From: Brevundimonas sp. MYb52
Lineage (GTDB): Bacteria; Pseudomonadota; Alphaproteobacteria; Caulobacterales; Caulobacteraceae
Direction of reading: 5' to 3'
NCBI RefSeq assembly: GCF_002979535.1
Contig: NZ_PCPB01000003.1
Coordinates: 124,001-188,000 of the forward strand
Length of the DNA stretch: 64,000 nucleotides
Part shown: positions 1 through 8,101 of the stretch, piece after piece
How positions within the stretch are numbered: position 1 is the first letter of the stretch
Layout: each line of letters opens with the position of its first letter
The notes under the pieces: model-generated
Database searches by the model: none
What the model was told of the DNA's origin: nothing
What the model saw: the letters and a program-made list of their open reading frames with translations, nothing else
Made by a program: the position numbers and the translations under genes

Positions 1-1067
1 ACCCGGTTCACGTGCGCCATCTTCCGCCCGGCGCGGGCCTCGTGCTTGCCGTAGAGGTGCAGGCGGGCGTTTGGCGCGGCGGCGAGCGCGGGCCACTGAT
101 CGACCTCGTCGCCCAGCAGGTTGGTCATCTCGACGCGGGCGTGGGCCTCGGTGGGGCCCAGGGGCCAGCCGGCGATGGCGCGGATGTGCTGTTCGAACTG
201 GTCGCAGACGCAGCCGTCCTGGGTCCAGTGGCCGGTGTTGTGGACGCGCGGGGCGACCTCGTTCACCAGCAAGACGCCGTCTCCCATGTCGAACAACTCG
301 ATCCCCATGACCCCGACGTAGTCGAGGCCGTCGAGAATGGCCGAGGCGATTTCCTCGGCGCGGGCTTGGGTCGTCGCATCGACGGCGGCGGGGGCCAGGG
401 TGGTCTTCAGCACGCTGTTGGCGTGGATGTTCTCACCCAGCGGATAGACGGCGACGACGCCGTCACGGCCGCGCGCCGCGATCACCGACAGTTCGCGGTT
501 GAAGACGGCGGCGGCTTCCAGCACGGCGGGGCGGCGACCGATGGCGTCGAAGGCGGCCTCAGCGTCGGCGGCGTCGCGGATCCAGACCTGGCCCTTGCCG
601 TCATAACCCTCGCGGCGGGTCTTCAGCAGGGCGGGCAGGCCAAGCGTGTCGATGGCGTTGGTGAGGTCATCCAGGGTGGTGACGGGGGCGAAGTCGGCGG
701 TCACGGCGCCGACAGCGTTCAGATAGGTCTTCTCGTCCACTCGATCCTGAGCCACGGCAAGCGCCGTCGGTCCCGGTGCGACCAGAGCGCCGGCCTCGGC
801 CAGGGTCTCGACCGACGAGGCGGGGACGTTCTCGAACTCGAAGGTGACGACGTCGCACAGACGGCCCAAGGCCTGTAGCGCATCGGGATCGTCATAGGGG
901 GCGGTGATCTGGGCGCGCGAGACGCGGGCGGCCGGGCAGTCCGGCTGCGGGTCAAGAATCACCACGTCGAAACCCAGGCGCGAGGCGGCCTGGCTCAGCA
1001 TCCGGCCCAACTGGCCCCCGCCGAGAATGCCAAGGGTCGATCCGGGGCTCAGGGGCAGTTGGGGCAA
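1..1067 (-). CDS. purK: PurK, N5-carboxyaminoimidazole ribonucleotide synthase (3' end beyond window)
   Basis: ATP-grasp enzyme of de novo purine synthesis that carboxylates AIR with bicarbonate, giving N5-CAIR for PurE. The frame is open from 1067 to the left edge, about 355 codons. It shows the N-terminal GILGGGQLGRM motif, then EFENVP, and the C-terminal ATP-grasp signature NEVAPRVHNTGHWT. The last visible residues (AGRKMAHVN) match the family C-terminus, so only a few codons are missing. The start is a TTG one base after the purE stop; no ATG precedes the glycine-rich motif. It forms a tight purE-purK pair and is probably translationally coupled. Family assignment is firm; the TTG start is inferred from spacing. 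Confidence 0.95.
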   Translation of the reverse strand, partial: MPQLPLSPGSTLGILGGGQLGRMLSQAASRLGFDVVILDPQPDCPAARVSRAQITAPYDDPDALQALGRLCDVVTFEFENVPASSVETLAEAGALVAPGPTALAVAQDRVDEKTYLNAVGAVTADFAPVTTLDDLTNAIDTLGLPALLKTRREGYDGKGQVWIRDAADAEAAFDAIGRRPAVLEAAAVFNRELSVIAARGRDGVVAVYPLGENIHANSVLKTTLAPAAVDATTQARAEEIASAILDGLDYVGVMGIELFDMGDGVLLVNEVAPRVHNTGHWTQDGCVCDQFEQHIRAIAGWPLGPTEAHARVEMTNLLGDEVDQWPALAAAPNARLHLYGKHEARAGRKMAHVNR

Positions 1068-1068
1068 G

Positions 1069-1560
1069 TCAGTCCTCGACGGTTTCGGCGACGGATAGGG
1101 TCTGGGCGGCGCGGAAGGCCGACAGACGCTCGGCAAGCGCGGGGTCCGACAGGGCCAGGATCTGCGCCGCCAGGATACCAGCGTTGGCGGCGCCCGCCTC
1201 GCCGATGGCCAGGGTGGCGACGGGCACGCCGCCGGGCATCTGGACGATGGAGAGCAGGCTATCCATGCCCTTCAAGGCCTTGGACTGAACCGGCACGCCT
1301 AGCACAGGCAAGTCGGTCATCGCGGCGGCCATGCCGGGCAGGTGGGCCGCGCCGCCGGCGCCGGCGATCACGACCTTGTGCCCCTTGGCCTTGGCGGTCG
1401 TGGCGAAGTCATAGAGGCGTTGGGGCGTGCGGTGGGCGCTGACGACCTTGGCTTCCCAGGCGACGCCCAGTTGGTCCAGGCGGTCGGCGGCCAGCTTCAT
1501 GGTCGGCCAGTCGGACCGGCTGCCCATGATGATGGCGACGGGTGGCGTCGAGGCGGTCAT
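1069..1560 (-). CDS. purE: PurE, N5-carboxyaminoimidazole ribonucleotide mutase
   Basis: Class I PurE, about 163 residues, converts N5-CAIR to CAIR in purine synthesis. Family landmarks are visible in order: the nucleotide loop [10 protein letters not shown] near the N-terminus, SAHRTP around residue 45, [11 protein letters not shown], and the long conserved block ending [17 protein letters not shown]. An in-frame GTG lies five codons upstream (1575), but the ATG at 1560 puts the family motif at the usual distance from the N-terminus, so I prefer it. It is the first gene of the purE-purK pair; purK starts one base past its stop. Confidence 0.96.
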   Translation of the reverse strand: MTASTPPVAIIMGSRSDWPTMKLAADRLDQLGVAWEAKVVSAHRTPQRLYDFATTAKAKGHKVVIAGAGGAAHLPGMAAAMTDLPVLGVPVQSKALKGMDSLLSIVQMPGGVPVATLAIGEAGAANAGILAAQILALSDPALAERLSAFRAAQTLSVAETVED

Positions 1561-1668
1561 GCGAAGGCTCCCCACACGGAAAGCGGCCCGTTACAGCACG
1601 CGCGTTGCGCCCGCAACCAAGGTCGTTAGAATCATGGCCGTCGCGAGGGCCAGAGTCGGCCTTGATTC

Positions 1669-2262
1669 GTGGCGCCGGAGCCTGACTTGACCGACTTGGC
1701 CGAACCGATTGCAGAGACCGATCTGCACGCCGAGATCGAACGGCTGCACGCCGAAGTCGCCGCCCTGACCGCCCGAGCCGAGATGGCTGAAGCTCTGGCC
1801 GATCATGATGTCCTGACGCCGGCGTTGAACCGGCGCGGCTTCATGGCGGTGCTGAACCGCAGCCTGGCCTATTGCCGCCGTCACGAGGTCGAGGCGGTTC
1901 TGCTCTATCTGGACATGGACGGGTTCAAGGGCGTCAACGACGGCCTGGGCCACGCGGCGGGCGACGCCGCCCTGATGGCTGTGGCCGACATGCTGCTGGC
2001 CAATGTGCGCGAATCTGACGCCGTCGGGCGCCTGGGCGGTGACGAGTTCGCGCTTCTGCTGATGAACGCGGGCGTGGATGAGGGCCGCGAAAAGGCCCGA
2101 CGCCTGTCGGCGGCTCTGGAAACCGAAGGCTTCGTCTGGGAGGGCTCGACCGTGGCCCTGGGCGGCTCGTTCGGCGTTCGCGCCTATGCGGGCCAGACCG
2201 ATCCCGAGGTCTGGCTGTCCGAGGCCGACGCCGCCATGTGGCTGAGGAAGAAGGCGCGCTGA
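1669..2262 (+). CDS. Small diguanylate cyclase (GGDEF domain with I-site)
   Basis: A 197-residue protein with a short acidic, heptad-like N-terminus (about residues 15-45, probable coiled coil) followed by a single GGDEF domain. The active-site GGDEF is intact near residue 124, and an RESD inhibitory I-site lies exactly five residues upstream, so it should make cyclic di-GMP and be product-inhibited. No sensor or membrane segment is seen, so it is probably cytosolic and activated by dimerisation. The start is a GTG at 1669. The stop overlaps the ATG of the next gene, suggesting a two-gene operon. Confidence 0.85.
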   Translation: MAPEPDLTDLAEPIAETDLHAEIERLHAEVAALTARAEMAEALADHDVLTPALNRRGFMAVLNRSLAYCRRHEVEAVLLYLDMDGFKGVNDGLGHAAGDAALMAVADMLLANVRESDAVGRLGGDEFALLLMNAGVDEGREKARRLSAALETEGFVWEGSTVALGGSFGVRAYAGQTDPEVWLSEADAAMWLRKKAR

Positions 2263-2573
2263 TGGACTGGGCGACGGCGCAGCGTGACTGGATCGGTGCG
2301 GTCGTCGTGGTGGGGCTGACCTATGTGGATGCGGGTGGTGAACTCATCCGCCAAGAGCAGTTGCACGGCCTGATCGTGTCTCTTGACCCCGAGAACGGCA
2401 TTGAACTGGACCTGTCGGGGCAACGGATGGGCGAGCGCTACTGGCTGCCGCCTGAACTTGGCGCCTTCGAGGTCGCCCGACCGGGGGAATATCGTCTGAG
2501 ATCTACCGGCGAGATTGTTCGCGATCCTGACCTTCTATCCACTTGGACCGTGCAGGCCCCTGCCGACGGCTAG
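2262..2573 (+). CDS. Conserved hypothetical protein downstream of diguanylate cyclase
   Basis: A 103-residue, acidic, soluble protein starting at the ATG that overlaps the cyclase stop by one base (TGATG). I do not recognise a named domain. The sequence alternates hydrophobic and charged residues (for example the VVVVGLTYVDAGGEL and GLIVSLDP stretches), which suggests a small beta-rich fold. The overlap with the GGDEF gene points to co-translation and perhaps a shared pathway. Its last four bases overlap the convergent DUF465 gene. Confidence 0.65.
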   Translation: MDWATAQRDWIGAVVVVGLTYVDAGGELIRQEQLHGLIVSLDPENGIELDLSGQRMGERYWLPPELGAFEVARPGEYRLRSTGEIVRDPDLLSTWTVQAPADG

Positions 2574-2794
2574 GCGATGATGTCGGGCAGGATGCGATCT
2601 TCGACTTTCACGATCTCGTCGCGCAGGGCCAGCTTCTTGCGCTTCAGCCGGGCGATGCGCAGCTGATCGGGAATCGGCATGTGTCCCAGGGCTTCGATCG
2701 AGGCGTCGAGGTCGGCATGCTCCTGTAGGAGCGCCTTCAGCGTATCGCGAAGCTGCTTGTCCTCGTCGGACAGGAAAGGTTGATCGTCGTTCAT
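2570..2794 (-). CDS. YdcH-like DUF465 family protein
   Basis: A 74-residue, highly charged protein of predicted long helices, belonging to the DUF465/YdcH family of small alpha-helical hairpins. The hallmark is the charged core reading RLKRKKLALRDEI, and the paired-helix layout is clear. Family function is unknown. A second, shorter DUF465 gene lies at 4034 on the other strand with a matching core (LKQRKLKLKEEI). It stands alone between the GGDEF operon and the TIGR02444 gene. Confidence 0.8.
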   Translation of the reverse strand: MNDDQPFLSDEDKQLRDTLKALLQEHADLDASIEALGHMPIPDQLRIARLKRKKLALRDEIVKVEDRILPDIIA

Positions 2795-2833
2795 GGCTCG
2801 CCCCAGACGTCGTTGTTCATAGCCGACTGAGGC

Positions 2834-3301
2834 TCAGGCGGGAAGGCGATCCGCGAGGATCGTCAGCGCCGGGCGCGGGACGACGCGAGCCCACAGCTTC
2901 GCTGTCTCGGCCAGGCCGTCGATGGCGCGGCGGGAGGCGCTCGACGGGGCGGGGGCCAGGTCTTCCAACTCCAGCATCAGGCGGCGTTCGGCATCCAGCT
3001 CCAGCGCCTTGACCTGCTGGCGCAAGGCTTCGCGGTGGCCGTCAGCGACATCGGGGATGGGGGCCTTCAGCGTGCGACGGACGGCGCGGAGTTGGGCCGT
3101 GATGACGGTGTCATAGGCGCGGGCGGCGTCGCAGGCGGCCTCGATCGTCTCCTCGTCCGGGCGGCGACCGGTGACCGCGACCCAGGCGGCCCACAAGAGC
3201 AGGGGCACGTTCTGCTCGTTGTGGTCCTGTAGGTTCAGGCAGGCCTCGGCCACGCCCGGCGTCTCATAGGCTGCGACGGCCCAGGTCCACAGGTCGCTCA
3301 T
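2834..3301 (-). CDS. TIGR02444 family protein
   Basis: A 155-residue helical protein of the TIGR02444 (DUF2390) family. The N-terminal block reading LWTWAVAAYETPGVAEACLN followed by LLLWAAWVA is characteristic; no biochemical role is established. The start codon overlaps the ubiX stop by four bases (ATGA), so it is translated as the second gene of a ubiX operon. Confidence 0.8.
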   Translation of the reverse strand: MSDLWTWAVAAYETPGVAEACLNLQDHNEQNVPLLLWAAWVAVTGRRPDEETIEAACDAARAYDTVITAQLRAVRRTLKAPIPDVADGHREALRQQVKALELDAERRLMLELEDLAPAPSSASRRAIDGLAETAKLWARVVPRPALTILADRLPA

Positions 3302-3918
3302 ACCTGGGTCATCCCGGCGTTCAGGCCTTCCCAGCGGCGCACGGCCGACCAGTCCAGACCGAACAGGTCCAGCGCCCGCCCGACCGACTGATCCACCATC
3401 TCGGCTATGCTGGCGGGCCGGGCGTAGAAGGCGGGCAGGGGCGGAGCGATGGTCGCGCCCATCTCGGCCAGCGAGGTCATGGTGCGCAGGTGGCCCAGGT
3501 GCAGCGGCGTCTCGCGCACCATCAGGACCAGCGGGCGGCGCTCCTTCAACACCACGTCGGCGGCGCGGGTCAGCAGGGTCGAGGTCACGCCGGTGGCGAT
3601 CTCGCTCATGGTCCGCACCGAGCAGGGGGCGACGATCATGCCTAACGTGCGGAACGAGCCCGAGGCGATGGCGGCGCCGACGTCGGCCAGCTTGTAGGTC
3701 ACATCCGCCTTCGACATCAGATCGTCAGGGCTTAGGTCCGTCTCCTGCGACAATGTGAGCAGGGCGGCCTTGGTCACCACCAGATGGCTCTCCACGCCCA
3801 GTTCACGCAGGGCGTCCAGCACCCGCGCGCCATAGACGACGCCGGATGCGCCAGAGATTCCAACGACCAATCGCGGCGGCGTCGGGTTCCGTATGGTCGA
3901 GTTCACATCATCGGCCAT
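3298..3918 (-). CDS. ubiX: UbiX, flavin prenyltransferase
   Basis: UbiX joins FMN to a dimethylallyl group to make prenylated FMN, the cofactor of UbiD-type decarboxylases in ubiquinone synthesis. The nucleotide-binding GISGASGVVYG motif is near residue 22, followed by IVAPCSVRTMSEIATG and the catalytic-region LVLMVRETPLHLGHL, all in order. I chose the internal ATG at 3918 (about 206 residues) over the ATG at 3930; either is possible. It overlaps the downstream TIGR02444 gene by four bases. Confidence 0.94.
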   Translation of the reverse strand: MADDVNSTIRNPTPPRLVVGISGASGVVYGARVLDALRELGVESHLVVTKAALLTLSQETDLSPDDLMSKADVTYKLADVGAAIASGSFRTLGMIVAPCSVRTMSEIATGVTSTLLTRAADVVLKERRPLVLMVRETPLHLGHLRTMTSLAEMGATIAPPLPAFYARPASIAEMVDQSVGRALDLFGLDWSAVRRWEGLNAGMTQV

Positions 3919-4033
3919 TTTGGCTTCCACAGTCTCCGTGTTCGGAGCGACTCGGGGTCACCGCAATGTGATTCCACAGGCCGTCGTTCCGGGCGCTCAG
4001 TGTAGTGGTCCCTAAGACATGGAGGCGCAAGCC

Positions 4034-4207
4034 ATGACGATCGAGGCTCGTATTCGCGAACTGGGAAATCGGCACAGGACGCTGGACGAGACCATCCAGC
4101 AGGAGACCCGCCGGCTCACCGCGGACCCGACACACCTCAGGGAACTCAAGCAGAGAAAGCTCAAGCTGAAGGAAGAAATCACTAGTCTGGAGGCCAGGAC
4201 CCACTAG
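4034..4207 (+). CDS. Short YdcH-like DUF465 protein
   Basis: A 57-residue, helical, very charged DUF465-type protein. The core LKQRKLKLKEEI parallels the family signature. An in-frame ATG also exists at 4019; the internal ATG begins nearer the family start. It is a monocistronic unit followed 17 bases later by a strong intrinsic terminator. Function unknown. Confidence 0.7.
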   Translation: MTIEARIRELGNRHRTLDETIQQETRRLTADPTHLRELKQRKLKLKEEITSLEARTH

Positions 4208-4224
4208 GCCCGCCTCCGAAAACA

Positions 4225-4258
4225 AAACGGCCCCGAAGATCGCTCTTCGGGGCCGTTT
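4225..4258. terminator. Bidirectional intrinsic terminator
   Basis: A perfect 15-bp inverted repeat (AAACGGCCCCGAAGA with a 4-base loop) with A-rich sequence on one side and T-rich on the other. It lies between the convergent DUF465 gene and trcR and can terminate both. Confidence 0.9.
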
Positions 4259-4278
4259 CCATGTTCAGATCAGAACGA

Positions 4279-4947
4279 TCAGTCGTCGCTGCGGCCGAAG
4301 ACCGACTCGGCGGTCGGTTCGGCGCCGGGGCGCACGCGCTCTTCGGGGACGAACTCGGGCTCTTCCGGCTCGGCTTCGATGGCCTGAAGCACGCCGCCGC
4401 CGTTCTTGGCGTCGTCCTTGGCCTTCTTGTCGGCGGCCTTCTTGACGATCTCGTCCAGTTGCAGCTGACCGACCAGGCCGAGGGTCACCGGATCGACCGG
4501 CTTGATGTTGGCCGAGTTCCAGTGGGTGCGGTTGCGCACGGTCTCGATGGTCGACTTGGTCGTGCCCAGCAGCTTGGCGATCTGGGCGTCGGTCACTTCC
4601 GGGTGGTTGCGCACGAACCAGGCGATGGCGTCCGGACGGTCCTGACGACGCGACACGGGGGTGTATTTCGGGCCGGTCTTGGACGGCTTCAGCAGTTCGG
4701 CGTGGCGGCTGACCACGGCCTTCATGCGGTAGTCGGGATTGTCTTGGGCCTTTTCCAGCTCTTCGCGCGTCAGCTGGCCGCCCGTGACCGGGTCCACGCC
4801 GCGGATGTCGCGGGCCACGTCGCCGTCGGCGATGCCGCGCACTTCCAGCGGGTGCAGGCCGCAGAAATCGGCGATCTGCTCGAACGAGAGCGAGGTGTTG
4901 TCCACCAGCCAGACCGCAGTGGCCTTGGGCATCAGGATGTCGGTCAT
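4279..4947 (-). CDS. trcR: TrcR-type cell-cycle transcriptional regulator (DUF1013)
   Basis: A 222-residue DUF1013 protein, annotated in Caulobacterales as cell-cycle transcriptional regulator TrcR. The start MTDILMPKATAVWLVDNT is the strongly conserved family N-terminus, which fixes the ATG at 4947 although the frame is open upstream. A helix-turn-helix-like segment is visible (HPEVTDAQIAKLLGTTKSTI, about residues 110-130), consistent with DNA binding. The C-terminus is acidic and low-complexity. The 5' leader has two hairpins (see the separate entry). The gene symbol rests on family naming only. Confidence 0.85.
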   Translation of the reverse strand: MTDILMPKATAVWLVDNTSLSFEQIADFCGLHPLEVRGIADGDVARDIRGVDPVTGGQLTREELEKAQDNPDYRMKAVVSRHAELLKPSKTGPKYTPVSRRQDRPDAIAWFVRNHPEVTDAQIAKLLGTTKSTIETVRNRTHWNSANIKPVDPVTLGLVGQLQLDEIVKKAADKKAKDDAKNGGGVLQAIEAEPEEPEFVPEERVRPGAEPTAESVFGRSDD

Positions 4948-4972
4948 GGGGCGTGCGTCCCGGCGTTTGCGG

Positions 4973-5042
4973 CCCGAAAATCGGGCGTTTGAATCGACGG
5001 CGCCCGACCTTTCGGCCGGGCGCTGAGAGCCTATGTATAGGC
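4973..5042 (-). promoter_or_regulatory. Structured leader/promoter region of trcR
   Basis: On the minus strand this holds a 10-bp stem with GAAA tetraloop (stem arms about 5014-5023 and 5000-5009, one G-U pair), a smaller GCCCGA/TCGGGC hairpin nearer the gene, and a near-palindrome GCCTAT-GT-ATAGGC at 5029-5042. No U-tract follows, so this is not an obvious terminator. A role in promoter recognition or mRNA stability is speculative. Confidence 0.35.
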
Positions 5043-5160
5043 CCATTCTCGACAAAAGAAAACGCTGTCCGAATATCGTGTACAGCCAAGGTTCATCGAG
5101 AATGTTGAACAGTGAGGCCTGTAGCGCGTTGTGCGCCAAGGATCTGGAAGGACAGCTCTC

Positions 5161-5832
5161 ATGAGACAGTTCGCGATTATCGCCGCCGGCGCGGTCATGG
5201 CTTTTGGCGGCGCCGTTACCGTGCCGTCCGGTTCAGCCGAGGCCCAGGTCCAGACCCGCGGCGCGCCGCGAGGCAGTTATGCGCAATCCTGCTCGGGCAG
5301 CTACGTCAATCAGGGACGCCTGTATGCGGACTGCCGCGATCGTCGCGGCAATATGCGCGAGACCTCGATTGAACTGGCGCGCTGCTCCAGCAGCGACATC
5401 GGCAACGATAACGGCCTGCTGGTCTGCTACAATCATCGCGGCGATTACGAGAACAACGGACGTCCGGGCAACGGCAACGGCAACGGCAACGGCGGGGGCT
5501 GGGGCGGAAACAACGGCGGCAACAACGGCGGCGGTTGGGGCGGCAATAACGGCGGAGGCTGGGGCAACAGCTCAATCACCGTCTATACCGACGCCAACTA
5601 TCGCGGCCGGTCGATGAGCTTCCGCGAGGCGATCCCCAATCTGCGCAACAGCGGCCTGAACGACGCCATCAGCTCGATGCGTCTGGGGCGCGGCAGCTGG
5701 GAAGTTTGCGAGGACGCCAACTATCGCGGCCGTTGCGAGGTCATCAACGGCGATGTGAGCAATCTGGGTCGCAGCGGCATGAACGACCGAATTTCTTCGC
5801 TTCGTCCCCTGCGTCGCGGCGGCAACTGGTAG
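5161..5832 (+). CDS. Secreted CVNH lectin-like plus beta/gamma-crystallin protein
   Basis: A 223-residue protein with a Sec signal peptide (residues 1-26, cleavage after SAEA). Three parts follow. Residues about 38-92 match the cyanovirin-N homology (CVNH) pattern, with SYAQSCSGSYV, the LYADCRDRRGN block and four cysteines. Residues about 97-132 are a Gly/Asn-rich linker. The rest is a beta/gamma-crystallin-type domain with two Greek-key motifs, each carrying DANYRGR and a following NDxISS block. Together these suggest an exported carbohydrate- and perhaps calcium-binding protein. It is monocistronic, with its own terminator and a divergent trcR. Confidence 0.85.
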   Translation: MRQFAIIAAGAVMAFGGAVTVPSGSAEAQVQTRGAPRGSYAQSCSGSYVNQGRLYADCRDRRGNMRETSIELARCSSSDIGNDNGLLVCYNHRGDYENNGRPGNGNGNGNGGGWGGNNGGNNGGGWGGNNGGGWGNSSITVYTDANYRGRSMSFREAIPNLRNSGLNDAISSMRLGRGSWEVCEDANYRGRCEVINGDVSNLGRSGMNDRISSLRPLRRGGNW

Positions 5833-5840
5833 AACGGGGA

Positions 5841-5864
5841 AACGGGAGGCTTCGGCCTCCCGTT
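5841..5864 (+). terminator. Intrinsic terminator of the CVNH-crystallin gene
   Basis: Ten-bp perfect stem AACGGGAGGC/GCCTCCCGTT closed by a TTCG tetraloop and followed by a T-run, nine bases after the stop codon. Confidence 0.92.
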
Positions 5865-5877
5865 TTTCTTTGGGGCT

Positions 5878-6849
5878 TTAGAGCGTCAGGACGATCTTGC
5901 CGACGTGGTCGCCGGCTTCCAGCCGCTGATGTGCGGCGGCGGCCCGATCCAGGGGGAAGGTGGCCTGAACCTGGGCCTGCACCCCGCCCGATGCGACCCA
6001 GGGCCAGACCGTCTGCTCGACGGCGGCGGCCAGGCGCGCCTTTTCATCAGCGGGACGGCTGCGCAGGGTCGAGCCGGTCAACACGACCCGCTTAAGCATG
6101 ACCCGCATCAGATCGATCTGGGCCAGGGCGCCGGTCAGGGTGGCGATGACGACCCAGCGTCCGCCGGGCTTCAGGGCGTTCAGGTTCAACTCGGCGTAGG
6201 CCGCGCCGACCATGTCCAGCACCACGTCCGCCCCGCCCTCGGCCCGGATCGCTTCCAGCAGATCGCCGTTCGTGGCGTCCAGGCTGACGTCGGCGCCCAG
6301 GGCGTGCGCGGCCTTGGCCTTGGCGGCGCCGCGCGAGGTGGCGATGACGCGGGCGCCCGCCGCCTTGGCCATCTGGATGGCCATGACGCCGATGCCGCTG
6401 GTCGCGCCGTGGATCAGCAGGGTCTCGCCCGCCTTCAGCCCGCCGCCCTCAAAGACATTGGCGAAGACGGTGAAGGCGGTCTCGGGCAGGGCGGCGGCCT
6501 GAACGAAGTCCAGACCGTCGGGAACGGGCAGGGCGTGCCGGGCGTCAACCACGGCGTAGTCGGCGTAGCCGCCGCCGCCGAGCAGGGCGCAGACCCGGTC
6601 CCCGACCGACCAGCGGGCCACGCCGTCGCCCACGGCGTCGACTTCGCCGGCGATTTCGAGCCCGAGAATATCGGAGGCCCCTGGCGGAGGCGGATAGCGG
6701 CCCTCGCGCTGGACGATGTCCGGCCGATTGACGCCCGCGGCGCGCACCCGGACGCGGATTTCGCCCGCTGCGGGCGCCGGCAAGGGGCGTTCGGCCAGCC
6801 GCAGGGCGTCGGCGGGACCCTGGCCGCCCTCGATCTCGATGACCCGCAT
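5878..6849 (-). CDS. NAD(P)H quinone oxidoreductase (PIG3/Qor-like MDR family)
   Basis: A 323-residue medium-chain dehydrogenase/reductase without the structural-zinc cysteines, of the PIG3-like quinone reductase group. Visible signatures are GVNRPDIVQREGRYP near residue 45, the alcohol-dehydrogenase-like GLEIAGEV block, and the Rossmann motif HGATSGIGVMAIQMAKAAGARV around residues 145-165. The frame runs far upstream, but the ATG at 6849 gives the family's usual MRVIEI start and length. Likely reduces quinones or reactive carbonyls with NADPH. Divergent from the DUF1192 gene. Confidence 0.9.
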   Translation of the reverse strand: MRVIEIEGGQGPADALRLAERPLPAPAAGEIRVRVRAAGVNRPDIVQREGRYPPPPGASDILGLEIAGEVDAVGDGVARWSVGDRVCALLGGGGYADYAVVDARHALPVPDGLDFVQAAALPETAFTVFANVFEGGGLKAGETLLIHGATSGIGVMAIQMAKAAGARVIATSRGAAKAKAAHALGADVSLDATNGDLLEAIRAEGGADVVLDMVGAAYAELNLNALKPGGRWVVIATLTGALAQIDLMRVMLKRVVLTGSTLRSRPADEKARLAAAVEQTVWPWVASGGVQAQVQATFPLDRAAAAHQRLEAGDHVGKIVLTL

Positions 6850-6925
6850 GATGCCTCCGCTGCTTGCAATCCTTGTCATAGGGGCGTTTTCATACGGGTT
6901 CGTGCGGTCGCTGACCACGGAGGCG

Positions 6926-7132
6926 ATGATGTCGTTCGAAGATCTGGAGCCCAGACCCCAGGGCGGCGAGGCGCTGAAGGCGCTGGTTCGCGAGGACCTG
7001 GACCTGCTCGCCGTGGATGAACTGCATGAACGGATCGCCGCCTTGGAAGCCGAGATCGCGCGGTCGAAGGCCGCCATCGACGGCAAGTCGTCCAAACGCA
7101 GCGCCGCCGACGCCCTGTTCAATTTCCGCTGA
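6926..7132 (+). CDS. DUF1192 family protein
   Basis: A 68-residue protein typical of alphaproteobacterial DUF1192: an N-terminal MMSFEDLEPRP, a helical middle with VDELHERIAALEAEIAR, and a C-terminal alanine/serine tail ending ADALFNFR. A CGGAGG Shine-Dalgarno lies just upstream. The helical pattern suggests a small coiled coil. Function unknown. It precedes rcdA by about 100 bases on the same strand. Confidence 0.82.
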   Translation: MMSFEDLEPRPQGGEALKALVREDLDLLAVDELHERIAALEAEIARSKAAIDGKSSKRSAADALFNFR

Positions 7133-7235
7133 CAAGCCTCTCCCGCGTTTTCGTAATCCGTGGCATGACGATTGCAGTTCCGGTCCGTGCGGAGTCGTTC
7201 TGACCCGCGAGTTTGACGGACGCGCGTGACGTTTC

Positions 7236-7763
7236 ATGGGTAGGACCGACTTGACCGCCATCGACGCTGACATGGTCGGATTGCGTTCGCGCAGCGCTGA
7301 GGTGCTGGATTTCGCGCGTTCCGAATTGTTCGATCGCACCTTCCGTGAAGGCATGGAGCTGGTTGAGGAGACCGCCGCCTATCTGGATGGGGACGGGCGT
7401 CAGGATTCGCGTCTTCTGTCGCGCGCCGCCGCCCTGGCCTATGCGGGCGAAAGCATGAAGCTGACCACGCGGCTGATGCAGATCGCCTCGTGGCTGCTGG
7501 TGCAGCGGGCCGTGCGCGAAGACGACATGAGCGCCGACGCCGCCTGCGAACCGCGCTATCGCCTGGGAGACCGCAAGGTCGAGAGCGAGCCCAGCCACCG
7601 CGAACTGCCCATCGCCCTGATCGAATACGCCGTGCGGGCCGAGAAGCTCTACGACCGCGTCCTGCATCTGGATCAGCGGATGTATCTGGGCGGCGACGAG
7701 GAGCAGCCGGTCAATCCGGTGCAGAGCCAGTTGGATCGCCTGCAGGCGGCCTTCGGAGGCTGA
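7236..7763 (+). CDS. rcdA: RcdA, ClpXP protease adaptor of the cell cycle (DUF1465)
   Basis: A 175-residue DUF1465 protein matching RcdA, which in Caulobacter works with CpdR and PopA to deliver CtrA and other substrates to ClpXP. The conserved core AAYLDGDGRQDSRLLSR, then MKLTTRLMQIASWLL and the helix containing YAVRAEKLYDRVLHLD, fits the family. The C-terminal tail after about residue 155 is short and polar, as expected for the disordered tail. The start ATG at 7236 gives family length. Identification rests on family resemblance. Confidence 0.88.
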   Translation: MGRTDLTAIDADMVGLRSRSAEVLDFARSELFDRTFREGMELVEETAAYLDGDGRQDSRLLSRAAALAYAGESMKLTTRLMQIASWLLVQRAVREDDMSADAACEPRYRLGDRKVESEPSHRELPIALIEYAVRAEKLYDRVLHLDQRMYLGGDEEQPVNPVQSQLDRLQAAFGG

Positions 7764-7766
7764 GCC

Positions 7767-8093
7767 TCAGCCGAGGCGGAAACGAATCTCAACACTGACA
7801 CGGCCAGGGACGGCGACGCCGTCTTCCTGAAGCGGCACGGCGCGCGCCCCTGAGGTCGCCTTCAGAGCTTCCTTGGCGAACTCATAGTCTGGCCGGGAAT
7901 CCGTCTCGATCCGGCAATCCGAAAAGCGACCCTCGGTCGTCAGAAGGCAGTCCAGTCGAACATCAGCCGCCTCGACGCCGTCCACGAGCGCCTTGGCTGG
8001 AAACTCGGGAAACGGCCTTGAACGCCAGATCGGCGCAGGCGCCTGAACAGGCTCCTGCGCGACCAGGGCCGCTGCGAGCATCATGGCCAGCAT
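7767..8093 (-). CDS. TonB C-terminal-like small secreted protein
   Basis: A 108-residue protein with a short hydrophobic N-terminus (residues 1-13, probable signal peptide ending near AAALVA) and a region resembling the TonB C-terminal domain: the FPEFPAKALVDGVEAADVRLDCLLTTEGR block and a final PGRVSVEIRFRLG strand. It lacks the long proline-rich linker and transmembrane anchor of true TonB, so it is probably a periplasmic domain-only protein. It starts eight bases after the L,D-transpeptidase stop, implying one operon. Confidence 0.65.
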   Translation of the reverse strand: MLAMMLAAALVAQEPVQAPAPIWRSRPFPEFPAKALVDGVEAADVRLDCLLTTEGRFSDCRIETDSRPDYEFAKEALKATSGARAVPLQEDGVAVPGRVSVEIRFRLG

Positions 8094-8101
8094 GAAGTCG
8101 C

